From positions 62,001 to 126,000 of the forward strand of contig KQ964256.1 in the NCBI GenBank assembly GCA_001566295.1: a stretch of DNA of 64,000 bases. The letters run 5' to 3'. A model generated the notes under the pieces. It had not been told where the DNA came from. It saw only the letters and a program-made list of their open reading frames with translations, and did no database searches. Shown here piece by piece: positions 1 to 11,869 of the stretch (within the stretch, counting starts at the first letter, position 1; every line of letters starts with the position of its first letter). The position numbers and the translations under genes are program-made. The DNA is from Microdochium bolleyi (lineage: Eukaryota; Ascomycota; Sordariomycetes; Xylariales; Microdochiaceae).

Positions 1-1214
1 GTCTCTGCGCGACCAGGAGTTCCTCATACACGAGCACACTGACATGATGCTCGACAATTTTGGCGCGTGGATGAAGAAGTCACCCGACGGTAGCATCGAT
101 ATGGAACAAGCGTTTGGGTGGCTGACCTTTGACATTATCGGTGCGTCGGCCACATCTATCCTGGTCCACCCTTGAATGTTGTGCCAGGTAACTGACCCGC
201 ATACCTTCCCATCTAGCCCATCTTACCTTTGGTGAGTCCTTTGGCGCAGTCCGTGACGGCCGTGCCAACTCCTGGGTCTCCCTGTTTCTCGACGCGACCC
301 ATGGATCCGTTCTGCTAGCCCTGCGGCATCGCCTGCCGATCATCAAGCCCCTGATAAAAATGATGCCCTGGCTATCCAGCGCCGTCCGAACGACGCTAAG
401 GAACATGGCCAAGCACCAAACACGGACGCTGGACAAGGTGAGGAAGCGGGTGGCCATGGGCGATGTCGGTTTCGACGACTTTGTGCAAGGCGCTGTGAAT
501 GACGGGAGCCTCACGGAGCCGGAGCTCGCGAGTGAGATGATGACCATGCTCATCGCTGGGGCCGAGACGTCAGCGACTCTTCTGGCGGGAGCGAGTCTGT
601 AGTCCCGCTCCTTTCCTCATAGTAGCGTCGTATTGTTCGCAGACTGACTTAGTTTTTCCATAACAGCATGGTTTCTCGCCACTCACAAGCACGCCCTCGG
701 CAGACTCCAGCACGAGGTCAGGACCAGCGTCTCGTCCTATGACCACCTCACGGGCGACGCCGTCGCCAGAATGCCATACCTGAATGCCGTGCTCGAAGAG
801 TCCTTGCGACTATTCCCACCAATCGCCGGTGGCCCTCTGCGGGTCTCTCCCGGCGAGTTCGTCGACGGGATCTATATCCCTGCTGGCGTGGGTGTGTCGG
901 CTCATATCTGGTACGTCCATCGGGATCCGGATCTAGTCCCGCGTCCCGACTCGTTCGAGCCGGAGCGCTGGCTTGGCGACGAAAACAGCGAGGAGAAGCC
1001 GTTCACGTTCCCGTTCCTCATGGGGCCCAGAGCCTGCATTGGGATCAACCTCGCATATCTCGAGATGCGTGTGGCCCTAGCCAAGATGGTGTACCGGTAC
1101 GACTTTGAGCTCGATGGAGAGCTGGCGCAAAGCGGCAGGGACTGGGTCAAGGAGTGCAGAGTGCTGACGCTCTGGAAGAAGCCGCCTCTGAAGATCAAGT
1201 TTCGGCCCGTGTAG
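1..1214 (+). CDS. Cytochrome P450 monooxygenase, 5' end outside the window
   Basis: Haem-thiolate monooxygenase, probably ER-bound; substrate unknown. The visible part has three exons (1-140, 217-594, 667-1214). Introns 141-216 and 595-666 restore one frame, and the second donor was chosen because it gives the usual I-helix continuation (LLAGATWFLATH). Seen in order: I-helix AGAETS, K-helix EESLRL (ExxR), PERW, and the haem loop FPFLMGPRACIG with the Cys ligand, which fits FxxGxRxCxG. The C-terminus ends at TAG 1212-1214. The N-terminal anchor and roughly the first third of a normal 500-residue P450 are missing because the window starts inside the gene, not because of a visible lesion. The gene is convergent with the membrane-protein gene that follows. 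Confidence 0.93.
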
Positions 1215-1633
1215 GTGGAAAACGAGACGAGTCCAACTGGTGCAGATTTCTATACAAAAGTATGCATTGTTAGATTGTAGAGCGCTTCGGACAGAAGTTC
1301 TACTGCAGATAACTCCAGAATATTTACATTTGGCTGCCTCTTTCTTTGTGCGGCTTAAGTCGAATATCTGAAAGAGAGGTATAAAATGAGGTACTCCGTA
1401 CTCCAAAGTGCCACAATCATCATCCTGCCAGTCTCCTGCATCAATCTCATATCCTCTCTTGGCCAAAGACTCAAAAAAGCGGAAGTGCTCATGATATTAT
1501 TCCCACAGGCAGCAGGAAACATGTCAAATGGCATCCTCTGGAAGGGAATCACGATACCCAGCATAAGCTCTCGACAAACTCGATCACCGCTGGCACAGCT
1601 CCGGCTGTCGCGCGACTCGAATCTACGTACCTT
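1215..1633. other. Intergenic, between convergent 3' ends
   Basis: About 420 bases between two convergent stop codons. I see no credible gene or repeat; presumably it holds the two 3' UTRs and polyadenylation signals. Confidence 0.6.
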
Positions 1634-2537
1634 CTAAGATCTCTGATTTGCCAGCAGAGAGTCACGGCGCCTGGCCTCCTCGTCGCCTCTACTCTTCTTA
1701 TTGCGTTGTTGGATAAATAGGCCCACACATGCTGCAATCAGCGAGAGTACGCCGACAACGATGCCGACAATCTCAGCGGGGCCCAGGGGCTTGTCGCCGG
1801 TGTTGTTGTTCGTGCTCGGAGGCGGCGAATTTGTTGCTGATCCAGTCGGGTTCGGCGACGCCTGCGTCGGGATTGACAGTGCCAAAGATGGCAGCGCGGT
1901 ATTTTGAGCAGAAGACACGGGTCTCGTTAACAGCGTATTCAGAGGATTGCTCGCCACGGAAGTGGGACTGCTTTGCGCTACAAGGGGCCAGAAACAGCAT
2001 ACTGTCAGCGATGGCTCGCAACGTGGGGGAGACATACGTCTCTGGCACCATGTGCAGGACTTCTTCTCCAGATCCGGGACTCACAGATCCCCCTGAAGTG
2101 GCTCCTGGCCCCAGGGCCGTGACAGTCTGGGTGACAGTGACATAGGACACACTCGCCGTACCAGTAGTTCCCTCCGGCGCGAGTACGCTGGTGTACCCCT
2201 TCGCTGCGCAGTACGCCTTGTACGTGTCCTGCGCGGCTTGCGCGTCGCTGAGGTCCTTGCAGCGGTCCTTGACGCACGTGTACGCAAAGTTGAGTGCGGT
2301 GCCGAGGTAGCTGGGTCGGCAGAGGCACTTGTTCGTCGTGCACTGCGATTCGGTCACGACGCTCGAGCAGTCGAACGCGGTGCACTGGAGGCAGGTCTGT
2401 GCGCACTGCGAGAGATCTGTATAGTTTGGGTCGGTCACGAGTAGAATGTAGTCTGTGCCAGTGGATTGCGATGCGGCAGGGCCGGTGGCGTGGAGGGCGT
2501 AGAGTAGAAGAGCTGGCAGTGTCCTCTGGAAGAGCAT
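1634..2537 (-). CDS. Cys-rich CFEM-like single-pass membrane protein
   Basis: Predicted cell-surface protein of about 277 residues. It begins with a signal peptide (MLFQRTLPALLLYALHATG). A Cys-rich ectodomain follows at about residues 40-115, with ten cysteines including SQCAQTCLQC, DCSS, TNKCLC and VKDRCKDL. Next come a Ser/Thr/Pro-rich stalk, one membrane helix (EIVGIVVGVLSLIAACVGLFI) and a short basic tail. The cysteine pattern resembles the fungal CFEM domain but I could not align it exactly. Exon 1 is 2537-2038 and exon 2 is 1967-1634. The intron 2037-1968 uses the acceptor needed to reach the frame that carries the helix; reading through gives a shorter product without it. CFEM proteins bind haem or act at the surface in known fungi; a specific role here is inference. 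Confidence 0.75.
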
Positions 2538-4407
2538 TGTGTCTTAGATACCGAGAGAAACGCTTGGCGATCAGTGCTGGGGCTTGTTTCTTCGTAGTTA
2601 AGGCTAATTAGGAGGGTGCGCCTGAGCGGGTGGGCAGCGCTGGCTATATCAGTCGCCAGCCCGGTTGAGGGGGGGTAATGTCTTCATTGCCTATCTCGTC
2701 CCGCATATTCAAGTCGCGCTTGACCCCTGACAGCTGAAGAGGGCGAAGGGAAGAATCGGCCTAGGCACCACACCACGGTCTAGGCCAGGCCTGCTCCGTA
2801 TGCTCATTCCATACCCAATAGGTTCCAAGGAGAGGGCGACATTATGTCCCGGGCGCCTTGGTGTGCTTGTCATGTATCAGTCGAAAGCTTGCACGGCAGA
2901 ACCCGCATAGCGGAGCATCGTGATTCGGCGTTGTTGTTGCTTTTCCTTGTCGCATATGCACCAGCCACCTCAGCCGTACCGGAAGGTGGCCAATGAGACA
3001 CCGAACGCCGACAACTTGCATGCCACAGGCAACCCGATCTGGTCAGCTGGTGCGTCTCGGCTCTGGTTCGCCTGGATCGGCCCAAGCTCATGGTTGCGAC
3101 GTCTGGGTACCGCTTCCGTATTTGCCACGCAGGTGCTCCGTATGGGAGCCGCTTCGAGGCCCGGAATGTCGCCGGGTTTCATGCTACCTATTTCAATACC
3201 TATTTCAAATCAAATGCCATCGTATCGATGTAAAGCAGATTACACATCTTGTAACCCTCCTTGCTATTCCTGGAAGTGCTACACGTCGAGGTAATCCGTG
3301 TTGAACCGTTCGCCCGAGAAAACCCTCGGCGCACCAATCGTCGGGGATTGGTTTGGCCGCGAGGTATCTCATGACCGAAGAGCCGGGTTTGTTCGGCATA
3401 ACATACGAGAGAATGTTAGTAGCCGCGTCGGCTGTTTGATTGTTGCCATCATCTTGACATCCACGCAGGAGAACGAACAGAGAGCAGACCCTGGCAAATG
3501 TCCGAGCAGGCGGGCCGTGGGTAGTCGTGGGATGACGCGGAGAGCCTGGACGGAAAGTTCGCGTGCAGCCGTCAGGAGGAGCTCAATCATTGCAGTACGT
3601 TGTATCCAGTCGCGGGAATCCGGATCCTCCATACCTCGGCGCTCGAGGTGGGTGGACAACAGGCTTCACCACACCATTGATTCTACACATTGTGAACCGT
3701 GTGAAACCCCAGATTGTGCGATTCTCACGTCGACGACCTCGCCTTGGTCTATGTTTGAAGCTCCCGAGAAAGGTGTCTCCATCTCCAGGTCTAGAGGTAG
3801 AGGCGGCACTGCCGTTCGCCGATGATTTGTTCTTTTGGAGACATTGGCCGGGAATTAGAGTTAGGCGGTTTGGCGAAGCTGCGACCGAGACAGCCTCAAG
3901 ATGAGTGAAAGAGGTGAGCTGCAACTTGGAATTCCCGGCAAACGGGTTCTTTGGCGGCCTGGCCCGTCATCGTGACGCTCTAAAGATGTAGAGTCAACCC
4001 CAAGGCGATTGTCTATAAGACTTGGGCTTGCTCTCTAGAGCTTGCGACGTGAAATTAGACTTGGAATTAGAGATGTGGTGGATCTCGGATAAGGTTACGC
4101 ACCATTTCCTCAAAGAGTTTGGGCAGGTGCGCTATCTTGCAGGTATCCGAAGGACAATCCCGATCCAAGGTTGAGACTGCTTATTTCCCTGCTCAGCCCA
4201 ACTCGCCACACGAGACTTCTTCAAAGGGGCAGTCATGCAACAGTGGCGCGATGATTACGCAAGTAGGCTTGACACAAGCTCACAAAATCGAAGGTATTGG
4301 CGCGTCGAAACGACATAAGCTGCGATCCACAAGATTGATGATTTGTATACTCACTTTCTGGGTCTCCTCAGTTTTGTGCTTATGGTACTCTGCCTCTGAA
4401 ACAGCCA
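2538..4407. other. Intergenic, 1.9 kb
   Basis: Upstream of the Cys-rich membrane gene and downstream of the receptor gene. Only short, unrelated open frames are present on both strands; none has family-like sequence. No repeat or RNA gene recognised. Confidence 0.5.
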
Positions 4408-5693
4408 TCATGAAAGTGTCCTCTCATCCGCCGACGCCCGGCACAGCTCCTCCTTTGACTCTCCACTCGGGATCCCCCTCTCGAGCCTCGTCACCGTGCC
4501 CATGCCCGCCTCTCGCGCCCGCTTCTCCGAGCTCTTGTTGTTGTTGTTGTTGTTGTTGTCAAACAGCTCAATCCCGCCGTCGCGCACCAGGGATGCCCTC
4601 TTCCTCTGCTCCCTCCGCGAGGCGGCAAGTGCCGTGAAGGACGGCATGTTGGTCGCCACAACCGCGAACTGAATCTCCAGTGCGACCACGATGATCATCT
4701 TCCCGAGCTCGTACGATGTGTCTGGTGAGCTCGTGAGGCTTATGACGAGCGGAATCCGAATGCACGATATGATGAGCGATGAGAGGCCCGAACCGACGAC
4801 CGCAAGGACGCCGATGCGTCGACGGAGGGACATGTTGAGCTGCACGATGATGCCGATCGGGAGAGCGAGTATGTAGACGTCCATGGCGATGTTCTATATG
4901 ATTTATGAAGAGTCAGGTCTGGGCACGGGACCGGAGATGGCATGGCGGGCAGTGCAGACTTACTAGTACCGGTGGTGTCATCATAACGGTGAACTGGTCG
5001 AGACATTTTCTATCAGGGTACAACATTGGGCGCGCGATTGCATCGAATGGGTCGCATTGCAGCAGTGTGAGTAGCCTGTAGTCGATACGTCAGTGGACAA
5101 GAGCAAGTGCATTCCCTTGTGAGGGGTCGGACTACTCACATGCTGCCCACGTAAATCACGAGGTTCAACGCGATGCCGACATAGGTTGTCCGCAGGAACC
5201 ACACCTGCGGTGATAGGCGGAGGTAGAAGGTCAGGAAGGTCATCTTGATGATAAAGTGTACCGTGTACAGCACAACCTCTTCAACGAGTGCGATCTGGGG
5301 AGAATGTAAGTCAGGCCGTCTCGGCATTTCACGACAGGTGCTCCTACCTGGTACAACGGCTCAGCTGCAAAGCTACACATCACGGCCATGGGTCTGGGAT
5401 ACGGTTAGTCTGGACGCCCACTAGAAGCGATCATGGTCCACTTACAAGCCGCAGTTGATGTTGAGGAGCATTTGCAAGACAGCCAGTTGCCCTGCATTAA
5501 CTAGCTGCAGTGACAAAGTCAGTGTCCTGCTAACGATACGGGCTGCTTACGAGAAATTACTCACCACCACAGCTACAGCAAAGTAGTCGTCAAGTCCCCA
5601 TGTTTTCTGGATGCAGCCGCGGGAGTAGAGCCTAATGAGACTGGTGATAAGGCCAATTTCGTACGTCGCATAAGTAACCCCATAAGCCGGCAT
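4408..5693 (-). CDS. Pth11-like / fungal rhodopsin-domain seven-helix membrane protein
   Basis: Integral plasma-membrane protein of the fungal 'rhodopsin domain' group, which includes Pth11-type GPCR-like receptors. Six exons join in frame (5693-5565, 5504-5446, 5393-5348, 5294-5140, 5075-4964, 4893-4408), giving 328 residues. Family marks: LIRLYSRGCIQKTWGLDDYF after helix 1; FLTFYLRLSP in the loop after helix 3; a CDPFDAIARP..C loop; and helices from MDVYILALPIGIIVQL onward, ending in a cytosolic tail rich in charged and Ser residues. The tail holds a run of eight Asn encoded by a GTT/AAC microsatellite. The first exon is short (start MPAYGVTYATYEIG), so an additional upstream start cannot be excluded. 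Ligand and pathway are unknown. Confidence 0.85.
4535..4559. repeat. (TTG)8 microsatellite in the coding sequence
   Basis: About eight TTG units. On the minus strand they encode the Asn run in the C-terminal tail of the Pth11-like protein. Confidence 0.9.
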
Positions 5694-6733
5694 GCGTAAA
5701 TTTGGGTGTGGCTCGGACATCGTGAGAGAAGTGCGACTGATTCTTGAATGGAATGCCCGTCCGAACGATGTCTGGCAAGCTTGACCTTGACATATGTCGA
5801 CGTTCGGGCCAGAAGAGCCGCATCAACAGCCGTTTGCTTCCGGCTGTGATCGACATGGGCATTGGCCTTGCACCCTGATTGTTGGGTGTGATGCCTGGCT
5901 CGTCTGGGAGGCGCGTTATGCCGTCCGACAAAATGCTGGACGTTGTTGGTCCTCTCCTGCATTGAGTCGTTTTTACGCAAGGGGCGGTACCGTGCTTCCT
6001 GACAGCTCAAGTCGCCCTCCACCTCGGAAGTCACACAATCTTACTGCAGTGGATGTCATTCAGTTTTGACGGTCTTGCGCATCCACCACATTTTGTCGCG
6101 CAGTGGTAGCTGGGTGTGCTGTTTCACGAGGCGTCCGACGGGACATCTCCCACCCGAGGCAAGCCATGAGCCTACTCTTTACAATCGGGCACTGACTTTG
6201 GTCATAATGGAAATAAGCCCCCCCCCCCCCCCCACCCCCCTCCCCCCCACTGTCCACTCGAAATCTATTCGGTTCAACCTGAAAATCTGGTGGAATGGAA
6301 AGGGTCTGCTTGGGTGCCAACAGGGAGCAGCAATGCTAGCCGCTGCTGTACCCATCCCTGCACCAACAGCATGCACTTCAGGGATTGCATGCACAGGAAC
6401 ACCCAACAACTAATCTCGGCCCGCCAACACGACAAGGGCATGTCCAAATCGACGTTGTCTGAGTGGCCAGGAACGAGGACTGCTGCTTCCCCGGCGTGGT
6501 CGCACTGCCAGACCCCAACCTTGTCTTGTGCCGCGCAACTGCATCATGTCCTTCACCATCACACCAGAGCCCCCAGGCCACTTCTACATTGGGGGTCCAT
6601 GGCGACGCGGGGCACGCACACTTACCCTATCCCTCCCCGGCCCTCGAATTTGCTCTGCAATCTGGCGTATCTGATTCCTGCCAGTCGGCGTCACATCCGT
6701 ACAATCTCGCTTGTTCGTCACAACATTGTGAAG
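5694..6733. other. Intergenic between receptor and P450, divergent promoters
   Basis: A one-kilobase stretch between the divergent receptor and P450 starts, expected to hold both promoters. It contains a C-homopolymer at 6218-6233. Short open frames here show no family features. Confidence 0.5.
6218..6249. repeat. Poly-C / C-rich low-complexity tract
   Basis: A run of 16 C residues followed by C-blocks broken by single A or T bases. Likely slippage-prone and prone to sequencing error. Confidence 0.9.
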
Positions 6734-8771
6734 ATGGCCAACTTGGCAGCGATGCTGTCCACCATTGCCCAGGTGGATCCCAGTCACTCGGCGGCGGTCG
6801 CCGCCTTGCTCGCCGTCAGCTTTCACGCGGCGGTTCAGTTCGTCGAGTTCGAGGGATACATGTTCCCGTTCCTGGGGGCTTCTGCGCTCTCTTGGCCGTT
6901 GCTGTCCGTATTCTACCAAGGGTTCGGTAACTGTCAACTCCTCGCTGGAGCCGGCAAGGCAGCTCTGGTCGGCACAACATTTCATGCCACTCTCCTCGCG
7001 AGCATCGCCGCCTATCGCCTCCTCTTCCACAGATGTAGGCAATATCCCGGGCCCGTCGGGGCGCGGGTCAGCCGCTTGTACGCGACGTACTTGTCATCAA
7101 AGAATGTTCAATACCACAAAGAGCTGGAAGAGATGCACAGACAATACGGAGACTTGGTTCGGACCGGTGAGTTTGCCGCCTTTGTACCCTTGCCAGCTAC
7201 GGTGAGCGCCTTTTCTGACGCAGCGGCTGCCCAGGACCTCGCGAAGTCACAATCCTCCGCAAGTCAGCCGTCGACCTGATCTACGGGCCCAAATCTTCAT
7301 GCCGGAAGTCGACTTGGTACGGCCAGACGGGCAACGACCCGCACAAAGCCTCGCTACACATGTGTCGCGACCACGACGCGCACAGACAGCGCAGGAAGGC
7401 ATGGGACAAAGCGCTCTCTGTCAAAGGTACGCGTCCGCTAGCGAGGCGAGATTAATCTGGCAAAGGTCACGGAGTTGCAGCTGACGCGTGAGATATCAAA
7501 CACAGCACTCAACTCCTACGAGCCCCAGATCAAGGCCCAGGTCGACGCTCTGATCCGTCAACTCTACTCGCACGGGCAAGTCAACATCACAGACTGGTCC
7601 ATGTTCTTCGCTTTCGATCTCGTCGGACAGGTGGGCTTCAGCAAGGACTTTGGGCAGCTCAGTAGTGGCAAGGAGCACTCCGCGATCCGACCGATCCATG
7701 CTCACATCAAGCTGCTTGGCATCTTTCAGACTGTGCCCTGGCTGCTATACCTCCTGAGCTGCTTCCCCGGTGCGGCCGCGACGTATTCGGAGATCTTTGA
7801 CTTTTGCGCGAACGAGATCCGCAACAAACGAAAGGTGCGATATTTCCTTCCGGTCGCTGTGCGGGAGCGAGGATAGAGGCTGATAAGAAAATCCACAGGT
7901 CCGCGACAAGAAACAAGCACCACCAGACATCGCGTCCTGGCTTTGCAAGGCCTTTGAGGAGAAAGACGCCAGTGCCGCCCCATCTGCAGAGGCCCTGGAG
8001 GACGACTCCAGGATCCTCCTCTTGGCGGGAAGGTCAGTCATGCAAGGCTTTCGGTGCAGACTCTCGTGTCGCTGACCACCTTGTTCTACGCTTAGCGACA
8101 CAACCGCGACGACTCTGAGCCAATGCCTCTATTACCTCGTCAAGTACCCCTCCGAGCAGCGCAAGATCCAGTCACTCCTCGACGCCGCCATCCCCGAGGG
8201 CCCGGAAGCCTGGACTTTCGAGAAGGCCCGGTCCGTGACGTACCTGGACCACTTCATCTCGGAGACGCTCCGACTCAAGCCCGCGCTCATGCTCGCCGGG
8301 CCCCGCGAGACTCCGCCCGAGGGGCTGCAGATCGATGAGGTGTACATCCCCGGCGGCGTCAACGTTCTGGTCCCAACAGGCCAGATCCAGCGTGACGCGA
8401 GATACTGGCAGCAGGCGGACGAGTTCATCCCCGAGCGGTGGGGCGATCGGAAGGAGGAGATGGGGACCGATGAGAGTCCGTATCTGCCATTCCTGCTCGG
8501 TAAGTGATAACTATCCTCCCATTCCCCGGCAGCACGCTGTCGCGGAGCGCTAACGAGTCCGGACGAAGGCGGATATATCTGCCCAGGGAGATATCTGGCC
8601 CGGCATATCGTCCGTGCTGCACTCTCCACGATCTTGCTCAACTTTGACGTCTCTTTTGGCCCCGGTGAGACGGGCGAGGCGTTCGACAAGGACATGCTCG
8701 ACACTTTTGTCATTACTTTGCCACCGCTCAGCCTGTGCTTCACCCCTCGAGGCGAGCCAAGGTCAGGGTAG
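6734..8771 (+). CDS. Cytochrome P450 monooxygenase, complete, six exons
   Basis: Membrane-bound P450 of 564 residues. Exons 6734-7166, 7235-7426, 7506-7834, 7899-8032, 8096-8499 and 8569-8771 keep one frame. The N-terminus has several hydrophobic stretches followed by the Pro-rich hinge YPGPVGARVSRLY. Seen: GPREV near residue 145, I-helix LLLAGSDTTATT (created only by splicing at 8032/8096), ETLRL (ExxR), PERWGDR and haem loop FLLGGYICPG with the Cys ligand. The haem loop has Tyr where the family normally has Arg. The start is the ATG at 6734, immediately before the hydrophobic anchor; the open frame continues upstream without family-like sequence. Substrate unknown. It lies upstream of, and on the same strand as, the ferric reductase. 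Confidence 0.92.
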
Positions 8772-9519
8772 ATGGGCATCGTTCTGGTTCGGGTTAGGCC
8801 ACGGGAGCAGCCTTGGCTTGGCGTGCCTACTGTGGGGGTCCCGGCAATCCCTGCCGTTAATCCAGAGTCGTTCGAGGCGCTGGAGCTGATGGATGTTACT
8901 CTGCAGCTTGCACGCTCCAGCCTGCCCGCGTGGCACGCGAGTGACTGCAGGGGGCAAGAAGAAAAGAAATAATTGCTCATGGCCTGCTCTGGGAAAGAAG
9001 CCGGCCCGGGCTGAACCCTGAGACTGCTCGCCATTGATGTGCGTTGTGTGTGTGAATTGGGGGTAGCATGGAGGAGCCGGGGTAGTATCGAACCCTCGAG
9101 ATGTGAGCACGTTTGAGCAAGTTGTCCACCAACCGAAGGGGCCCGGTCTTGGCGAGCCACACGGCGGGCTGGCATTCATCAGCCCCAGGACATTCTCGCG
9201 GTCTCACTCTGCCTCTGCCCGTTCACCGGCTTGGACACCCGGCCAAGAAACCCGACAAAACAACCCGACCCAGCGACGGGGGCGCGGTTCACCTGGGCCG
9301 TGGCGACGGGCTGGCCATGGCGCGGCCCGGGGACCCTGGGAAACATGCTCAAAAACGCCATCTTGGTAACTCGTGCTGCGTCCCTCGAGTGAGCACTTCC
9401 AACAACACCTCGCGGGTATAACAGCACGGGGGCAGGCCCTCCGTCCTGCTTCAACCACAACAACAAACCTCCACCTCCAGCCCGAGTGCTGCCACCCAAC
9501 TCAACACCCTCGAGGCCCC
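8772..9519. other. Intergenic, P450 to ferric reductase
   Basis: P450 terminator and ferric-reductase promoter region. A roughly 1-kb minus-strand open frame overlaps this and the P450 3' end, but its translation has no family features and looks like an antisense shadow. Confidence 0.5.
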
Positions 9520-11869
9520 ATGTTGTCGCCCACGATGAGACTCACCTCGAAACCGCTGCTCGCCGCCTTGGTCCTGGGCCCGGCCTCGGGCTGGGCACAG
9601 CTGCTCATCGGCTACGGCTACATGCCCTACGACCCCCTCTGCGCCGAGTCGTGCCTGCGCTCCTTCAGCTCTCTCGGCCTCAACTGCGAGGCCGTGGCCT
9701 CGACCACGCCGCCGCCCTCCCAGAATGGCTCCACGATGCCCGACCACGGCGACGGCCACGGCGGCCACAGCAAGCGCCACGACATGGCACCCACGACGCC
9801 CGCCTGCTTCGCCAGCAACGAGCCCTTCCTCACCTCCGTGGCATGGTGCATGAGCGTCCACTGCCCTGAGCAGGAGGGCGTGACCGACGCGGCGATCCAG
9901 AAGCACTGGGAGTACTGGATCACGGGAACAAAGGGTGCTGTCAAGCCAAAGTGGTCCTACGCCCAGGCCCTCGCCGCGGTGAACCCGGCGCCTCCAAAGG
10001 TACAGCTGACCCGCGCGGACATGATGCTCAACGAGACGTCGCTCGTGCCGCCAGGCACATATCTCGCGCAGTGGAACGTCATGGGCGGGGTGCAGCATGA
10101 GTCCGTGGTCGAGTCGACATATGGGTGAGTGTATAGTCTGACGCTCCCGACTTGCATTGAAGACGGCTGACAGTTTCTTCTTTCCTTGTATAGCATCATT
10201 ATCGTTGTGGTTACCGTCGGCCTGCCGGTGTTACTCAGCTGCCTCGGGTATCTCCCTTACATGAGCAAGGTCATTGACAAGGTTCGCCACCAGCCTCTCT
10301 CCATTGAATAGATCGGAACGTTGACCACATCTCGTCCACAAGCAGGTCAAACCCCTCCTCGTGTACACCAGCCTGCTCGGGACATACCAGGTCCGCCCTC
10401 TGCCCTTCCTCCTCGGCAACGCCCCGACGATCGGCCAGGCGCTCTTCATCACACTCCTCTTCGTCCTCAACTTTACCCTCGCCGCCGTCTCCTACACGGC
10501 CAAACAGCCCTCAGCATGGTACAACGACATCTGGCACGAGATCAGCGCGTACGTCATGTACCGCACGGGCGTCTTCGCCTTCATGCTCTTCCCGCTGCTG
10601 TTCCTCTTCTCCTCGCGCAACAACGCCCTGCTGTGGCTCACCAACTGGTCGCACTCGACATACCTCCTGTTGCACCGCTGGCTCGCGCGGTTCCTCATGC
10701 TGCACGTGGTGGTGCACTCCGTCATCGGCCTGCAGATCTACTATGCCCGCTCGGCCACCACGGCGTGGTGGGCGTGGGGCGTGGCCGCGACGATCCTGAC
10801 CGTCGTCATCACGCTCGGCAGCGGCCTGTACGTGCGCAAGCTCAACTACGAGCTATTCCTCATCTCGCACGTTGTGCTCACGGTGCTCATCCTCGTCGGC
10901 TGCTGGTACCACCTCACTCTGTGGTACGCGAGCATGTACATGACGTACCCAGACACCTGGGGCTACGAGGTCTGGCTGTACATTGCGTTCGGCGTGTGGG
11001 CGTTCGACCGCGTCGTGCGGGTCGGCCGCGTGCTGAAGAACGGAGTCAGGCAGTCGATCGTGACCGACATCGGGGACGAGTACGTCCGGGTCGATGTGCC
11101 TGGTGTGCGCTGGGGCCCGGAGCCGGGACGACATGCGTACGTCTTCTTCCCGAGCCTGCTACCGTGGCGGCCGTGGGAGAACCATCCGTTCTCGGTGATC
11201 CCGACGTCCATGCTCCAGCAGCAGCAGAAGCAAATCACCGCCGGTCACAGCTCAACCGTGGAGGAAGGGAGGTCTTCTGGAATTACTGATGATGAAAAGC
11301 AAGGCCCGCAGACCACATCCCAGCCCGTCTCCAAGAGCGAGTCACCCATCGCAGCACCATCCACAAACCGGGACTCCACTGGTGCGGGTATCACGCTCTT
11401 GATCAAGAAGGGCATGGGTATCACGAAGTACCTCACCGGCCGCCCGTCAATCATGACGCTCCTCGACGGGCCGTATGCGAACAATACCCACGCACCATCC
11501 GCCATCCTCCGCTGCGACCGCGTCCTGCTCTTTGGCGGCGGCATTGGCATCACGGGCCTTTTGCCCTGGCTGCACGTTGGACATGGCAGCGTGAAGCTGT
11601 GCTGGAGTGTGAAGGAGGAGGCGAAGGATCTCATCGACGCCGTCGGGCTCGGCGGTGGGGGTGCAGAAGTCCATGATGTGCGCATCGGCAGCCGCTTCGA
11701 TTTTGATCAGGTTTTGGCGGAGGAAGCCGCGACTGGCTGGCACCGGATCGGCGTGGTTGTGTCTGGCCCCGGGTCGCTTTGTGATGATGTCCGTGCCGCC
11801 GTGGCTGCTGCGGGACGCAAGAGCAACGAGACGGTGTTTGAGCTCGAGGTCGATGCTTACTCGTGGTAG
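9520..11869 (+). CDS. Ferric/cupric reductase transmembrane component (FRE family)
   Basis: Plasma-membrane metalloreductase that moves electrons from cytosolic NADPH via FAD and two haems to extracellular Fe(III) or Cu(II). Exons 9520-10124, 10194-10281 and 10346-11869 give 738 residues. A signal peptide (RLTSKPLLAALVLGPASGWA) precedes a Cys/His-containing extracellular domain. The ferric-reductase helices carry the haem-His pattern (LLLHRWLARFLMLHVVVH, then ISHVVL and WYH). The FAD motif is HPFSVIPTS. A low-complexity Gln/Ser insert (about residues 450-510) precedes the NAD-binding LLFGGGIGITGLLPW and the terminal VSGPGSLCDDVR..FELEVDAYSW. An alternative start is the second ATG at 9535. Iron-dependent regulation is usual in the family but no site was confirmed here. 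Confidence 0.93.

Noticed and set aside
9040..9110. tRNA-like TTCGA stretch on the minus strand
   Set aside because: A GGGTTCGAT sequence is present but no matching T-arm stem or acceptor pairing could be drawn.
8132..9175. Minus-strand open frame of 347 codons
   Set aside because: Antisense to the P450 3' half; translation is Ser/Arg/Gly-rich with no family motif, a GC-rich shadow.
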